Below, piece after piece: positions 37,219-45,824 of a DNA stretch of 64,000 bases. Position 1 is the stretch's first letter. Every line of letters begins with the position of its first letter. Origin of the DNA: an uncultured Clostridia bacterium (GTDB lineage: Bacteria; Bacillota; Clostridia; Oscillospirales; CAG-382); the NCBI GenBank assembly GCA_947628695.1, contig CANRAV010000002.1, positions 62,001 to 126,000 on the forward strand, read 5' to 3'. The translations under genes and the position numbers were made by a program. The notes under the pieces are model-generated. The model did no database searches. It was given only the letters and a program-made list of their open reading frames with translations, and was not told where the DNA came from.

Positions 37219-38157
37219 TTAATTAAATTCTCGGATTTCAAAAAGTTTTTTGTTCTTCTCAAAAAACTCCTTCATCGCTGCATTCTGAGGCCCAAAAGAC
37301 AGATGCCCGACACAGGTATCTGCCGCAATAAGCATCGGTGTGGAGTATATAACAGCATATTTGTTGAGCTGCATCTCATCTGCGCCCATGCCGTTTCTCT
37401 TCCAGCCGGTGAAAAAGCCAATCCTTTCCCACATCTGCCGTTCCATCAAAATAGCACCAATTGAAAAGTGAATGGGGCAAGCAAGCGGTTCGCTTTTTAC
37501 AGCACCGCAGCGAGCATCAAGCTCGTCTATGCTCGGGACAGAGTACCCCCCCCCCCATATGAACTTTGCAAATTCGATGTCCGACTCGACGGGCGTAGCC
37601 CCGCCTATGTGCGGTGCGCCGAACTTTGCGCGATATGCGTCTTCCAATCCGAGTCTCCTAAGCAAATGCGCATAGCCGAATGCATTTATTGGAATAAGAG
37701 GCGCGACAAAAATCGGATCGCGGTAAAACGAATCCTCTTTTTTGCAGTTCAAATATGTATCCATGGTGTTTTTAAAGAAATTTTTAGTAACAAAAATATC
37801 CTCGTCAATTTTATAAATCCACGAGGCACCCGGGAAACGCGATATTCCTATATTCATCGCAATGCAAACGTTGTTCTTTTTTGTTGATAAATACGACCAG
37901 TTAAATTCTTTTGCTATACGCGAAAGCTCTTCGGAATACAAACCGGATGAGATGAGGCACACATCCGCATCCTTCGGTGCAAAAGCTTTTATTCTTTCAA
38001 AAACTATATCCCAAAGAAACCCTTTATACCCTGCCAAAATTAAAATGGCAGTGTCGGAATTTTTACTGCGATTTTCAAAAACCGTTTTCCCGCCTAACAG
38101 CACTTTCATTTTAATCCGATTGTATAGTCTTGTCTTTTTTAAAAAGCGTTTAAACAT
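37219..38157 (-). CDS. Phase-variable glycosyltransferase-like protein (in frame)
   Basis: 312 aa. GT-A-like: T-A-I-L-I-L-A-G-Y-K-G-F, N-V-C-I-A-M-N-I-G and the metal-binding-like YKIDEDIFVT; late segment H-F-S-I-G-A-I-L-M-E-R. Eleven G (37546-37556) encode W-G-G-G at about residues 201-204 in the second half, with frame kept (Y-S-V-P-S-I-D-E-L). Slippage would remove about 110 C-terminal residues, including the presumed acceptor region. Family assignment is general; donor unknown. Confidence 0.8.
   Translation of the reverse strand: MFKRFLKKTRLYNRIKMKVLLGGKTVFENRSKNSDTAILILAGYKGFLWDIVFERIKAFAPKDADVCLISSGLYSEELSRIAKEFNWSYLSTKKNNVCIAMNIGISRFPGASWIYKIDEDIFVTKNFFKNTMDTYLNCKKEDSFYRDPIFVAPLIPINAFGYAHLLRRLGLEDAYRAKFGAPHIGGATPVESDIEFAKFIWGGGYSVPSIDELDARCGAVKSEPLACPIHFSIGAILMERQMWERIGFFTGWKRNGMGADEMQLNKYAVIYSTPMLIAADTCVGHLSFGPQNAAMKEFFEKNKKLFEIREFN
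37546..37556 (-). repeat. Poly-G tract 11, eleven G (gene in frame)
   Basis: Coding strand TTCATATG-G10 (eleven G in total, including that of the Trp codon)-TACTCTG. The only tract with T directly before the run of G; in-frame at eleven. Confidence 0.93.
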
Positions 38158-38216
38158 TTACGTCACCTTTTTATATTTTTGCTTTTGAACATATGCAAAT
38201 TTTAGCGAGAAAAAGA

Positions 38217-39149
38217 TCATAAATTGCCAGGTTGTTCTATATCTAAATGATTTGTGAATCTGTTTTTTAATGCTTTTCTATCGTAAGTGCCAATGCGGTA
38301 TTCCCAAAAGCCGCGAAAAATCTGCCCGATTTTCCGAAAGCGCTTTTTTCTTTTGCCAAAAAGCAAGCTTACGGTCAGGTGCGCATATTTGAAACGCACT
38401 TTCAAACGGCCCTTTACAGGCATGTATTCCTTTGCGTTAACCAGTTCGTTTCTTACAGAATAATGCAATCTACCTATAACCGGCAGATTTGTCGCCCCCC
38501 ACTTGCCGTATTTTTTTATGGGAGTCTTATGTACTACACGGCTGCTTCCTACCATAAATCCGGGAAGGTAGTATTTTGTGATTCTCGCACAATATTCAGT
38601 GTCGTCACCCCAAATAAAAAACTGCTTGTATGGGAGTCCGCATTTAGTCACTGCGTCTCTGCTTACCATAAAAGAAACAAACGTTGCGCGAGATACGGTA
38701 ACAATGCCCTTATCTAAATGTGTATACCAATCCTTTTCGCTGTATACAGAAGGCTTGCTTCCACATTCTCCGTCTTTTCCAAAGACAGCGCTGCACAAAT
38801 AGCCGGCTTCTACATATTGAGCTGCATTGACAAGATTCTCCAAGGCCGTCTCGGTAGGGATGCAGTCATCATCCATCATCCAAATCCAGTCTGCGCCGTC
38901 ATCATACGCCTGCTTTGAACCGTAATAAAATCCGCCCGCTCCCCCCATGTTGGATGCTAGGCAAACATATTTTACAATAGGGTTTTCTGTTATTTTTTCC
39001 GAAACCAAACATTCCCTTGTGCCGTCTGTGCTCGCGTTATCAAGTATAATAATCTCATCCGGCAAACGCGTTTGAGACAGAAGCGAATGCAGGCATTCCA
39101 AAAGCAATTCTTTGCGATTGTATGTGACAACAACTGCCGAGATTTTCAA
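38217..39149 (-). CDS. GT2 glycosyltransferase, galactofuranosyltransferase-like
   Basis: 310 aa with a TTG start preceded by AAGGAGG. KISAVVVTYNRKELLLECLH, LDNASTDGTREC, M-G-G-A-G-G-F-Y-Y-G and WIWMMDDDCIP, then W-G-D-D-T-E-Y. Strong similarity to the gene at 36231 throughout, so the pair probably arose by duplication and adds related (perhaps Galf) residues. Contains two runs of six C on the given strand, but these encode family-conserved glycines or a linker and are too short to count as tracts. Confidence 0.9.
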   Translation of the reverse strand: MKISAVVVTYNRKELLLECLHSLLSQTRLPDEIIILDNASTDGTRECLVSEKITENPIVKYVCLASNMGGAGGFYYGSKQAYDDGADWIWMMDDDCIPTETALENLVNAAQYVEAGYLCSAVFGKDGECGSKPSVYSEKDWYTHLDKGIVTVSRATFVSFMVSRDAVTKCGLPYKQFFIWGDDTEYCARITKYYLPGFMVGSSRVVHKTPIKKYGKWGATNLPVIGRLHYSVRNELVNAKEYMPVKGRLKVRFKYAHLTVSLLFGKRKKRFRKIGQIFRGFWEYRIGTYDRKALKNRFTNHLDIEQPGNL

Positions 39150-39165
39150 AACAAGCCTCCTTGTC

Positions 39166-40137
39166 TTACAACTGCTGCTCTGCGCATTTTTTTATCGCTA
39201 TCGCATGTGTAAGCATAGAATCGTCGAATACTTCATTGCGATCGTAAAGATTGAAGTCGTTTTCGGGGCGAAGATTTTTTGAGAAAGCTCTACCCCTCAA
39301 CCGCTTTGCAACAAATTCTTCCTTTGACTTAGTCATATAATGGTTGATCCGGGCAACCGTGTAGTCCGGTGCCGCGGAAATGGCACCGTTTACTTTTTCC
39401 ATGCTGAAATTGACCGCGTAATATCCTGATTTATATACAGGAAAATGCGCGTGTTCATAGAAAGCAACACGACGCGGATTAACTATGCTTTTTATTCTTG
39501 TGTTCTTTTCAAAATCGTCATTAGCCCTATGCAAATAATTTTCAATTACCAGTCCGTCCGGTTTTTCGATGTGTCCGCTTGAACCAAAGCACGCCCAGTT
39601 TACGGCTATTCCCCCTACATTGGGTGTACTCAGAGCTGTTTCAAGCTTTTCTTTTATGTCTACTGAAGACAGAGGGAGTATGAACTCATCCGCATCGATT
39701 GTGGCGATATACCTGATTTTCCTTTTATAACGCCTAACAACATCGTTATATGCATCTGTTTGCCTTCGTTTACCTTTTATAAGGTACAAGTCCACAAGCC
39801 CGTCTTTGATATAAGGTGAAAGCACTTCTGTCAGTCCGTCTGTGCTTTCGTTATCGTATATCACAATCTTATCAAAGCCAAGCATACGATGGTACTCTAT
39901 CCATTCGGCAATATAGGGAGCCTCGTTTTTTATGATCGCAGCCATACCCAAAGAATACTCGAAATTGTCCCTGCGATTTAATGTGAGCATTTCCCACAGT
40001 ATTTTTATAAAGGCAAAGGGCAGCAAGGGTAAGGCAAGAGCTATATCCACACGTTTATCTTTTATCCATCGGTGTATGTAATAATAGATGCGCAGACGAT
40101 AACTCAATTTAAGCAAACTAACAATTTTATGCCTCAT
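39166..40137 (-). CDS. GT92/GT2-like glycosyltransferase
   Basis: 323 aa. After a basic N-terminus and a hydrophobic helix (about residues 31-50) it reads IIKNEAPYIAEWIEYHRMLG, then IYDNESTDGLTEVLSPY and IATIDADEFILPL. The combination of K-N-E-x2-Y-x2-E-W-x2-Y-H and D-A-D-E-F is characteristic of the GT92 (DUF23) group. F-G-S-S-G-H and later H-Y (R-I-N-H-Y-M-T-K-S) are also conserved. No tract. Follows cpsD by 22 nt. Confidence 0.88.
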   Translation of the reverse strand: MRHKIVSLLKLSYRLRIYYYIHRWIKDKRVDIALALPLLPFAFIKILWEMLTLNRRDNFEYSLGMAAIIKNEAPYIAEWIEYHRMLGFDKIVIYDNESTDGLTEVLSPYIKDGLVDLYLIKGKRRQTDAYNDVVRRYKRKIRYIATIDADEFILPLSSVDIKEKLETALSTPNVGGIAVNWACFGSSGHIEKPDGLVIENYLHRANDDFEKNTRIKSIVNPRRVAFYEHAHFPVYKSGYYAVNFSMEKVNGAISAAPDYTVARINHYMTKSKEEFVAKRLRGRAFSKNLRPENDFNLYDRNEVFDDSMLTHAIAIKKCAEQQL

Positions 40138-40159
40138 AATGTAGCCCTTCTATGCTGCC

Positions 40160-40885
40160 TCAATAATGACTCTTATAACCGTACTTGTATTTTCCGTAAT
40201 AGCCGTTGCTGTCGTTTTTGCCGCGGTAGTCATTGAGGACGAAGCCGAGGAAGTCGACGCCGGAAAACTCTATATCGGAGACGGTCTGCCTTATCACAGG
40301 GGTCTTTGAAACCATCTGCCTGGTAACGAGGATTATGCCGTCTGTGCTCTTTGCCACCTCAAGTGCGTCGGAAACAAGTCCAAGCGGTGGGGTGTCTATA
40401 AGAACATAATCGTATTCCTTTTCAAGGGCAGTTATAAGGCTCTGAAAACGCTCGTTCTTTATGAGGAGAAGAGGATTAGGCGCGGGCTTTCTGCCGCATA
40501 TAACGTCAAGGTTGGGTGATACCTGCTTTGCAACTATCTTCTCCATATTAGCCTCGCCGCTGAGATAGTCCACAAGAGTGCTTGTCCCCTCACAGTTGAA
40601 GAAACGGTGTATGGAAGGCTTCCTCAAGTCGCAGTCAACGAGGGCTACTCGCTCTCCGGCTCCGGAACAGGATATTGCTAAATTGACGGAAACAGTCGTC
40701 TTGCCTTCGCCCGGGATTGCGGAGCTTATGCAGATGACTCTTCCCCTTCCGTCGCCCTTCTTAGGTACGGAAAAGCCTATGTTTGTTGAAAGGTTGCGGA
40801 AGGACTCCACCAGTGCAAACGGCGGGTTGTCCTGAAGCTTTAAGTGCTTTTTGTTTTGGTTTTCAGCCTTATTTGTTCGAGCCAT
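40160..40885 (-). CDS. CpsD/YwqD-type tyrosine kinase
   Basis: 241 aa cytoplasmic BY-kinase. Walker A SSAIPGEGKTTVSVNLA, Walker A' ALVDCDLRKPS and Walker B V-L-I-D-T-P-P-L-G are present. The C-terminal tail carries the tyrosine cluster G-Y-Y-G-K-Y-K-Y-G-Y-K-S-H-Y (six Tyr) that is autophosphorylated. Works with the membrane activator CpsC encoded just upstream (16-nt overlap) and should be reversed by the CpsB phosphatase at 7266. Controls chain length and assembly of the polysaccharide. Confidence 0.95.
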   Translation of the reverse strand: MARTNKAENQNKKHLKLQDNPPFALVESFRNLSTNIGFSVPKKGDGRGRVICISSAIPGEGKTTVSVNLAISCSGAGERVALVDCDLRKPSIHRFFNCEGTSTLVDYLSGEANMEKIVAKQVSPNLDVICGRKPAPNPLLLIKNERFQSLITALEKEYDYVLIDTPPLGLVSDALEVAKSTDGIILVTRQMVSKTPVIRQTVSDIEFSGVDFLGFVLNDYRGKNDSNGYYGKYKYGYKSHY

Positions 40886-41648
40886 ACTTGTAATATCCTC
40901 CCTTGTAGAACTCCGGTGCGTAGAAATTGGGGATGACGCCGAGAACCGGCACGTTGAAGTGGTTCTTTAAGTCTTCTTCCTTCTTGATCCTGGTATCGAG
41001 AAGCGCCTTAAATACTATTACCGCTATGCAGATAAACGCAAATGCCACAATACCTATCGCAGTGAACATGATCCTCGTGGTACTCTTTACCGGCTCTTCG
41101 GGCTTTTCAGGGGTGTTTATAAGCGAGAACACCATCGAGCTTATGCCGGCGAGCTTGTACTGATCTTTGATATAATCGGGAAGATGCTCAATTATAGAGT
41201 TGATAATGCTGTACGAAAGGTCAGCGTTCGGCGTATCAACCGTCACATAGATAAGGGTGCCGTGCGTGTCATAGCTGTATGTGATAAGCTCGCTTATAAC
41301 ATCGCCAGAGATGTAATCGTCGGAATCCTCCGGGGTGCTACCGTTTACTTCCTCAGCTATGATGTCGGCAAAGGTGTTTTGAGAGAGCACCTCCGTGCAG
41401 TTGAACAGAATCCTCGAAAGGAAGCTGTACTCCGAAGACATTTGATTGACGCTGTCGCCGCCGCTGTAGCTTAGTACATAGTTTGCTTTACACTCGTAAA
41501 CCGGTTTGTCTGCTCTTATACCTAGGCCAAGACCGCAGCCCCCGCCGATTATCATGCACAGCAGGATTATCCACCATTTCTTTACCACCGAAGTGTAAAT
41601 GTGCTTCCAATCGATTACTACTTCGTTTCGTATCAATCCTTCGTTCAT
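40869..41648 (-). CDS. CpsC/YwqC-type chain-length and kinase-activator protein (Wzz family)
   Basis: 259 aa. Two transmembrane helices (about residues 27-50 and 175-200) flank an extracellular domain; the Pro-rich N-T-P-E-K-P-E-E-P segment precedes the second helix, as in Wzz proteins. The short cytoplasmic tail activates CpsD in Gram-positive systems. The start overlaps the wzy stop (ATGA), and its end overlaps the cpsD start, so the three are translationally coupled. Confidence 0.93.
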   Translation of the reverse strand: MNEGLIRNEVVIDWKHIYTSVVKKWWIILLCMIIGGGCGLGLGIRADKPVYECKANYVLSYSGGDSVNQMSSEYSFLSRILFNCTEVLSQNTFADIIAEEVNGSTPEDSDDYISGDVISELITYSYDTHGTLIYVTVDTPNADLSYSIINSIIEHLPDYIKDQYKLAGISSMVFSLINTPEKPEEPVKSTTRIMFTAIGIVAFAFICIAVIVFKALLDTRIKKEEDLKNHFNVPVLGVIPNFYAPEFYKGGYYKYGSNK

Positions 41649-42994
41649 ATTGTCTCCTCTTTCTTTGTGTTGAATGTTTCGTTTTTATAGCATACATAAA
41701 TCAACGCGAACAGCATCCACATGTACATGTATGTGCCCATTGACGCTACATACCAAATATTGATGAAGTAGCATATGGCGGAAATGGCGGCAGCAGCAAA
41801 TATCGCCTTTTTTTGACGCCAAGCGCCGCGGATGCAGTAACCAAGCATAATAAGACCGTGGCCAATTAGCGAAAACATACCAGGATAAGCAAGGGTGATA
41901 TAGGCCATAACATATGAATTATCGCAAGAACGCAGCCAATATCCGTCAATTACAACAGAAAATCTATAGGAAGCCCCCCTGCCAATAAACTTGTTGAAGT
42001 AGTCAAGGTCAAATACTTTTGCCAGGGCTTCCCTGTATTCAGTGCTATTTATAGCTGTCCCGCCCCAATTATCAGCATATCTTGTGTCAAACAAAACGTC
42101 CCACATATTTGTAAGCATCAGCATGATTTGTCGACCCGTCCCAGTCCTATACACAATCATTGTAAACAAGGCGAAAACCGATACAGAAAAAAACAGTATT
42201 ATAAGCGACTTAATTCGCTCGTCCTTATTGCTAAACAGGCAAATCAAGAATACGCACATTATGTAAATCCCAAGCGGAGCACGAGATCCCGTTAAGAAGA
42301 CGCAAACAGATGTCAAAATAAACAACAATGGACTTCTAAAAAGATATAACTTATTTTCTTCTGTATTCACACATGACAAGAAAAACAAAATTGACAAATA
42401 AAAACCAAATGTAATAGCACTGTGACAGTTTCCCATTATACGGCTTAATATCCCGCCGCGAGTAACATATACTCCCCATCCTGCCTCTCCGGCCCAGTTC
42501 AAAAAGCCAAAAAGATTGATACCGGTACTTGCCTCCCAAATGCCCTCGACGCAAAGTATTGCTAAAGCCACCCGAATAAAGCGTATAAGCTTCTCGGGAG
42601 ATATCTCGTGCTTCAATATGTAAACGAACAGATAGAAGACCAGAACCAAGTCCAGCACTTCTCCTGTAATTGAATCGCTCATTCGATATATAGAGGTATA
42701 CAGCCTTATAAACAAATACACTGCTATGAAAATGTTAGGTATGATGCACTTTTTTACGTCATGCCAAAATTTTGTTAGCCGCTCTCTGTTTGCAAATATC
42801 ATTGCATAACACACGAGAAACATGATACGCTTAGCCGACCACAGAATGCCAAGCCTGAAACCGCATCCTTCCGGGAGAAGAAAAAAAGCAACCAGGTACA
42901 GCCAGCAGCAGACGTGAAAAATCTGAGTGCTGCTTGCCGCACCTGTTGAAAGAGCATTTTTTCTTATTCTCGCATTTGATTTTGCGTAAGTCAT
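41645..42994 (-). CDS. wzy: Polysaccharide polymerase (Wzy/O-antigen ligase-like)
   Basis: 449 aa with about 10-12 membrane helices and a large outer loop around residues 285-350 (the periplasmic-type loop of Wzy proteins). FLTGSRAPLGIYIMCVFLIC matches the conserved polymerase/ligase region with Gly-Ser-Arg. Links repeat units at the outer face after Wzx export. Start overlaps the upstream transferase stop by 4 nt, and the stop overlaps cpsC. Confidence 0.87.
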   Translation of the reverse strand: MTYAKSNARIRKNALSTGAASSTQIFHVCCWLYLVAFFLLPEGCGFRLGILWSAKRIMFLVCYAMIFANRERLTKFWHDVKKCIIPNIFIAVYLFIRLYTSIYRMSDSITGEVLDLVLVFYLFVYILKHEISPEKLIRFIRVALAILCVEGIWEASTGINLFGFLNWAGEAGWGVYVTRGGILSRIMGNCHSAITFGFYLSILFFLSCVNTEENKLYLFRSPLLFILTSVCVFLTGSRAPLGIYIMCVFLICLFSNKDERIKSLIILFFSVSVFALFTMIVYRTGTGRQIMLMLTNMWDVLFDTRYADNWGGTAINSTEYREALAKVFDLDYFNKFIGRGASYRFSVVIDGYWLRSCDNSYVMAYITLAYPGMFSLIGHGLIMLGYCIRGAWRQKKAIFAAAAISAICYFINIWYVASMGTYMYMWMLFALIYVCYKNETFNTKKEETI

Positions 42995-43923
42995 GTCTTC
43001 CCTTTCAGCGCCATTTTAAGCTCAACAAAATACGACCTCGGCGCGTAGTAATATCGCAAACACGGTATAAGCCGAAAAGCGCTTATTGCCTTTCCCTGAT
43101 TTATCATATCAAGCCGCAGTTTATGCGTTTTTACATTTTTTCTGAACAGCTTTTGAGTACTTTCTGGAAGCCCTTCTTTTTCGGACAAGCTAAGCAAATG
43201 TTCGCTGCTTCGCTTGACTCCCTGCAAATAATCTATCCGCTTTTCTTTGGCATGTCCGAGGTGCCCCGACACCTGCTTTTCGTGCAGTCTGCGATAAAGG
43301 GAGATATAATCCCATTCATAACATGTGTTGTACAGCATCGCCATACTCCACAAGAATTCGTCGTGTGCCCAACCGCAGTACCAGTGCTGTTTTACACTGT
43401 CATAAAAGCTTTTTCTGAAAACCATCTCGCAGCCGAGCGAGCGTAAAAAGCGGGTGTACGGTGTTAGCTTTATCTGTTTCGGCTCACCAATGTCGTTAGC
43501 CGAAGAGGTGTCTTTCCATGGCTCACAGCCGTTTCTAAATGTTTGCTGCTTAGTGTTAAGAAGACCGATTTCCGGATGCTTCTCCATCTCCGACGCCATT
43601 CGTTCCACACGGTCTTTTACCCAATGATCGTCCTGATCCGATAAAAAAATAAGTTTATCAGTCTCGTCTTTGCTGTTAATAAGATCAATGGCTTTTCTGA
43701 AATTTTTAATGTACCCTAAATTCTGTTCATTTACGACATACGTCCAATTCGTCAAGTTATTGACATCAATGAACTTTCTTACAATCTGCACGGTGTTGTC
43801 TTGCGAGCGATCATCACAGATTACGACCTCGTCGACCGGGCGAGTTTGATCCAAAATAGATTGCAGCTGTTCTTCTATGTACTTTTCGCCGTTGTAGGTC
43901 GCCATTGCTACTGATACCTTCAA
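42991..43923 (-). CDS. GT2 glycosyltransferase, rhamnosyltransferase-like
   Basis: 310 aa, TTG start with AAGGAAG. VSVAMATYNGEKYIEEQLQS, CDDRSQDNTVQIVRKF, N-L-G-Y-I-K-N-F and FLSDQDDHWVKDRVE are typical of rhamnosyltransferases (DQDD in place of DxD). It is the constant relative of the phase-variable, currently interrupted transferase at 21512, with matching N-terminal motifs and helical tail. Probably adds rhamnose from dTDP-rhamnose. Confidence 0.9.
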   Translation of the reverse strand: MKVSVAMATYNGEKYIEEQLQSILDQTRPVDEVVICDDRSQDNTVQIVRKFIDVNNLTNWTYVVNEQNLGYIKNFRKAIDLINSKDETDKLIFLSDQDDHWVKDRVERMASEMEKHPEIGLLNTKQQTFRNGCEPWKDTSSANDIGEPKQIKLTPYTRFLRSLGCEMVFRKSFYDSVKQHWYCGWAHDEFLWSMAMLYNTCYEWDYISLYRRLHEKQVSGHLGHAKEKRIDYLQGVKRSSEHLLSLSEKEGLPESTQKLFRKNVKTHKLRLDMINQGKAISAFRLIPCLRYYYAPRSYFVELKMALKGKT

Positions 43924-43960
43924 AGATTCACTTCCTTGTCTTATCTGTGCAGTGCGTGTA

Positions 43961-44914
43961 TTACAAAAAAATCCTGAAAAGCCGGCTAAACATCTTTACG
44001 GTTGCAGGAGACGCGTGCCTTACATAAAAACCGCGCCAGCCGGTTTCATGGCAGTTTTTGCGGAAGCTTGGAAAGTGTTCTTCAAGCTCTGCCAATGTCC
44101 GCTTCTCCATTTCTCGGCGTAGCGACTTGTCTTTTATCTTAGAGATGCGGCGCATAGAGCTGAATAGCAAAATGCGTGTATAGAAGCGCTCAAGCTCGGC
44201 TTTGTACTCGTCGTACAGGCTCTTTGATTTGTAGAAATCAAGGACTCCGTCTATAACGGGGAATATCTGCGCCGTGCGCTCGCCCTGTGCGGCGGTCATT
44301 GTCGAGTTTTCCTGCACCACGTGGTATAGCAGCGGTTCATGGACGTAGGCCATGGTCTTTACAAAAGGGATAAGCTCCGCAAACCAGGCGGTGTCCTCAT
44401 AGATGTATCCTTCCGGGAAGATTACCCCAGAGTCGGTTAAGACCTCTCTGCGGAAAAGCTTGTTCCAAGGGGAGACGAGAACCGCTTTAAACATTTCCCT
44501 CGGCTCTTTGTATTCGGGAAATGGAACGTAATTGTTTTTCCTGTTTACAACCCGATAGTGGTCACAAACCGTAAGGTCGGCGCTGCTTTCTTTCGCTTGT
44601 CTGTACAGCCTTTCAAACATTGCGACGTCTGCATAGTCGTCTGCGTCGACGTAACCGATGTATTCGCCTTCGGCATATTGCAGCGCAAGGTTCCTCGCCG
44701 ACGCCTGCCCGCCGTTTTCCTTGCTGTAAACCTTTATCTTTTTGGGGTACTTCTGCTCATATTCCTCTAATATCGCAAGCGAGTTGTCCGTAGACCCGTC
44801 ATTGACTGCAATGATTTCAATATCCTCAAGCGTCTGATTAACCAGCGAATTGAAGCATTTATATAAATACTTCTCCGCGTTGTAGACAGGAACAATAATG
44901 CTGACTTTCGGCAT
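43961..44914 (-). CDS. GT2 glycosyltransferase
   Basis: 317 aa from ATG 44914; a second ATG two codons upstream is possible but sits directly on the AAAGAG element. VSIIVPVYNAEKYLYKCFNS, AVNDGSTDNSLAILEEY, KENGGQASARNLALQ and GYVDADDYADVAMF define the GT-A domain with DxD. The C-terminal 110 residues are helical, with basic membrane-associating segments (K-I-K-D-K-S-L-R-R). Donor unknown. Located between LicD and the rhamnosyltransferase-like gene. Confidence 0.92.
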   Translation of the reverse strand: MPKVSIIVPVYNAEKYLYKCFNSLVNQTLEDIEIIAVNDGSTDNSLAILEEYEQKYPKKIKVYSKENGGQASARNLALQYAEGEYIGYVDADDYADVAMFERLYRQAKESSADLTVCDHYRVVNRKNNYVPFPEYKEPREMFKAVLVSPWNKLFRREVLTDSGVIFPEGYIYEDTAWFAELIPFVKTMAYVHEPLLYHVVQENSTMTAAQGERTAQIFPVIDGVLDFYKSKSLYDEYKAELERFYTRILLFSSMRRISKIKDKSLRREMEKRTLAELEEHFPSFRKNCHETGWRGFYVRHASPATVKMFSRLFRIFL

Positions 44915-44951
44915 AGTCATCTCTTTTCAATTATTATGTAAACGTGAAAAA

Positions 44952-45785
44952 TCAGTTTTCTATTATCTCAACGAAATGACTTCCCTGCCGTTTTTCTTCC
45001 GGCGGAAGTGCCATGTAATCACCGTATATGTTGGTTAAGCATTCATGGTATCGACTTGGCAGCGTAGCTTCCAAATCTTCGAATTGCCCTTTGACACCCT
45101 CACCAAAATATGAGGACGGGAGAATTTCCTTTTTCCCGTAGCAGCCGGGGTAGTCCATTGCGTAGTTACAATCTTCTAAGGAATACTTCCGAACACTATT
45201 CTCCAGCTTTTTTATTTGCTTCTCATAAGAAAATATTTTTCCGAAGTTGATTTTTAAAGCCAAGGAAATTATCTTTTTTCGAATACCCTTGGTGTTCAAC
45301 CAATGACCGGTTCCTATGATTTCCGGTTTTGTGATGCGAGTCATGGCCTTGCGGAACACCAGGTTCCAATAGTGAAACTGCCGTAAAAAGGGGTTGTTTG
45401 GCATCGCGACAATGGCAAGGACGTCTATGTAAGCGTCTAATTTTAAATTAGACTGATCAATCATGCTGTATTTGCTGTTATAGATTCTTGTCGCGTCAGG
45501 CAGGATCTGAAATTTTCGCTTTTCGTTTTCGGCAAACGCAACATCTACATACAAATGCTGTGGGAACTCTTTTTCCGCGCACCTGGCGAAATCTTCCATT
45601 CGGTCTATTGGGATAGCAATATCAATATCGTCATCCCATGGAATAAAACCCTTGTGCCGAACTGCTCCGATCAGCGTTCCACCCACCAGATAGTATGGAA
45701 TGTTGTTCCGGTCACAAACGCTAATCGTTTCTCTTAAAATATCAAGTCCGATCTTCTGCGCTTGTTTCGTTAGGCTGTCAACCAT
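44952..45785 (-). CDS. LicD-family phosphotransferase
   Basis: 277 aa. The nucleotidyltransferase-fold core is intact: Y-Y-L-V-G-G-T-L-I-G-A-V-R-H-K-G-F, then I-P-W-D-D-D-I-D-I-A-I with the metal-binding aspartates. LicD proteins transfer phosphocholine or other phospho-substituents from CDP- or nucleotide donors to cell-surface glycans; no choline uptake or CTP:phosphocholine gene is seen in the window, so the donor is unknown. The cytidylyltransferase at 27345 is a possible source of a CDP-activated donor. Confidence 0.9.
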   Translation of the reverse strand: MVDSLTKQAQKIGLDILRETISVCDRNNIPYYLVGGTLIGAVRHKGFIPWDDDIDIAIPIDRMEDFARCAEKEFPQHLYVDVAFAENEKRKFQILPDATRIYNSKYSMIDQSNLKLDAYIDVLAIVAMPNNPFLRQFHYWNLVFRKAMTRITKPEIIGTGHWLNTKGIRKKIISLALKINFGKIFSYEKQIKKLENSVRKYSLEDCNYAMDYPGCYGKKEILPSSYFGEGVKGQFEDLEATLPSRYHECLTNIYGDYMALPPEEKRQGSHFVEIIEN

Positions 45786-45824
45786 TGATCTTCCTCTTTC
45801 GAAGTTCTCAAAATGTTTGGTGTT

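Noticed and set aside
38490-38950. Runs of six C near 38494 and 38940, and similar six-base runs at 23353, 41972 and 58566
   Set aside because: Too short for high-rate slippage, and they encode family-conserved residues such as the GGSGTR and NxGGAGG motifs.
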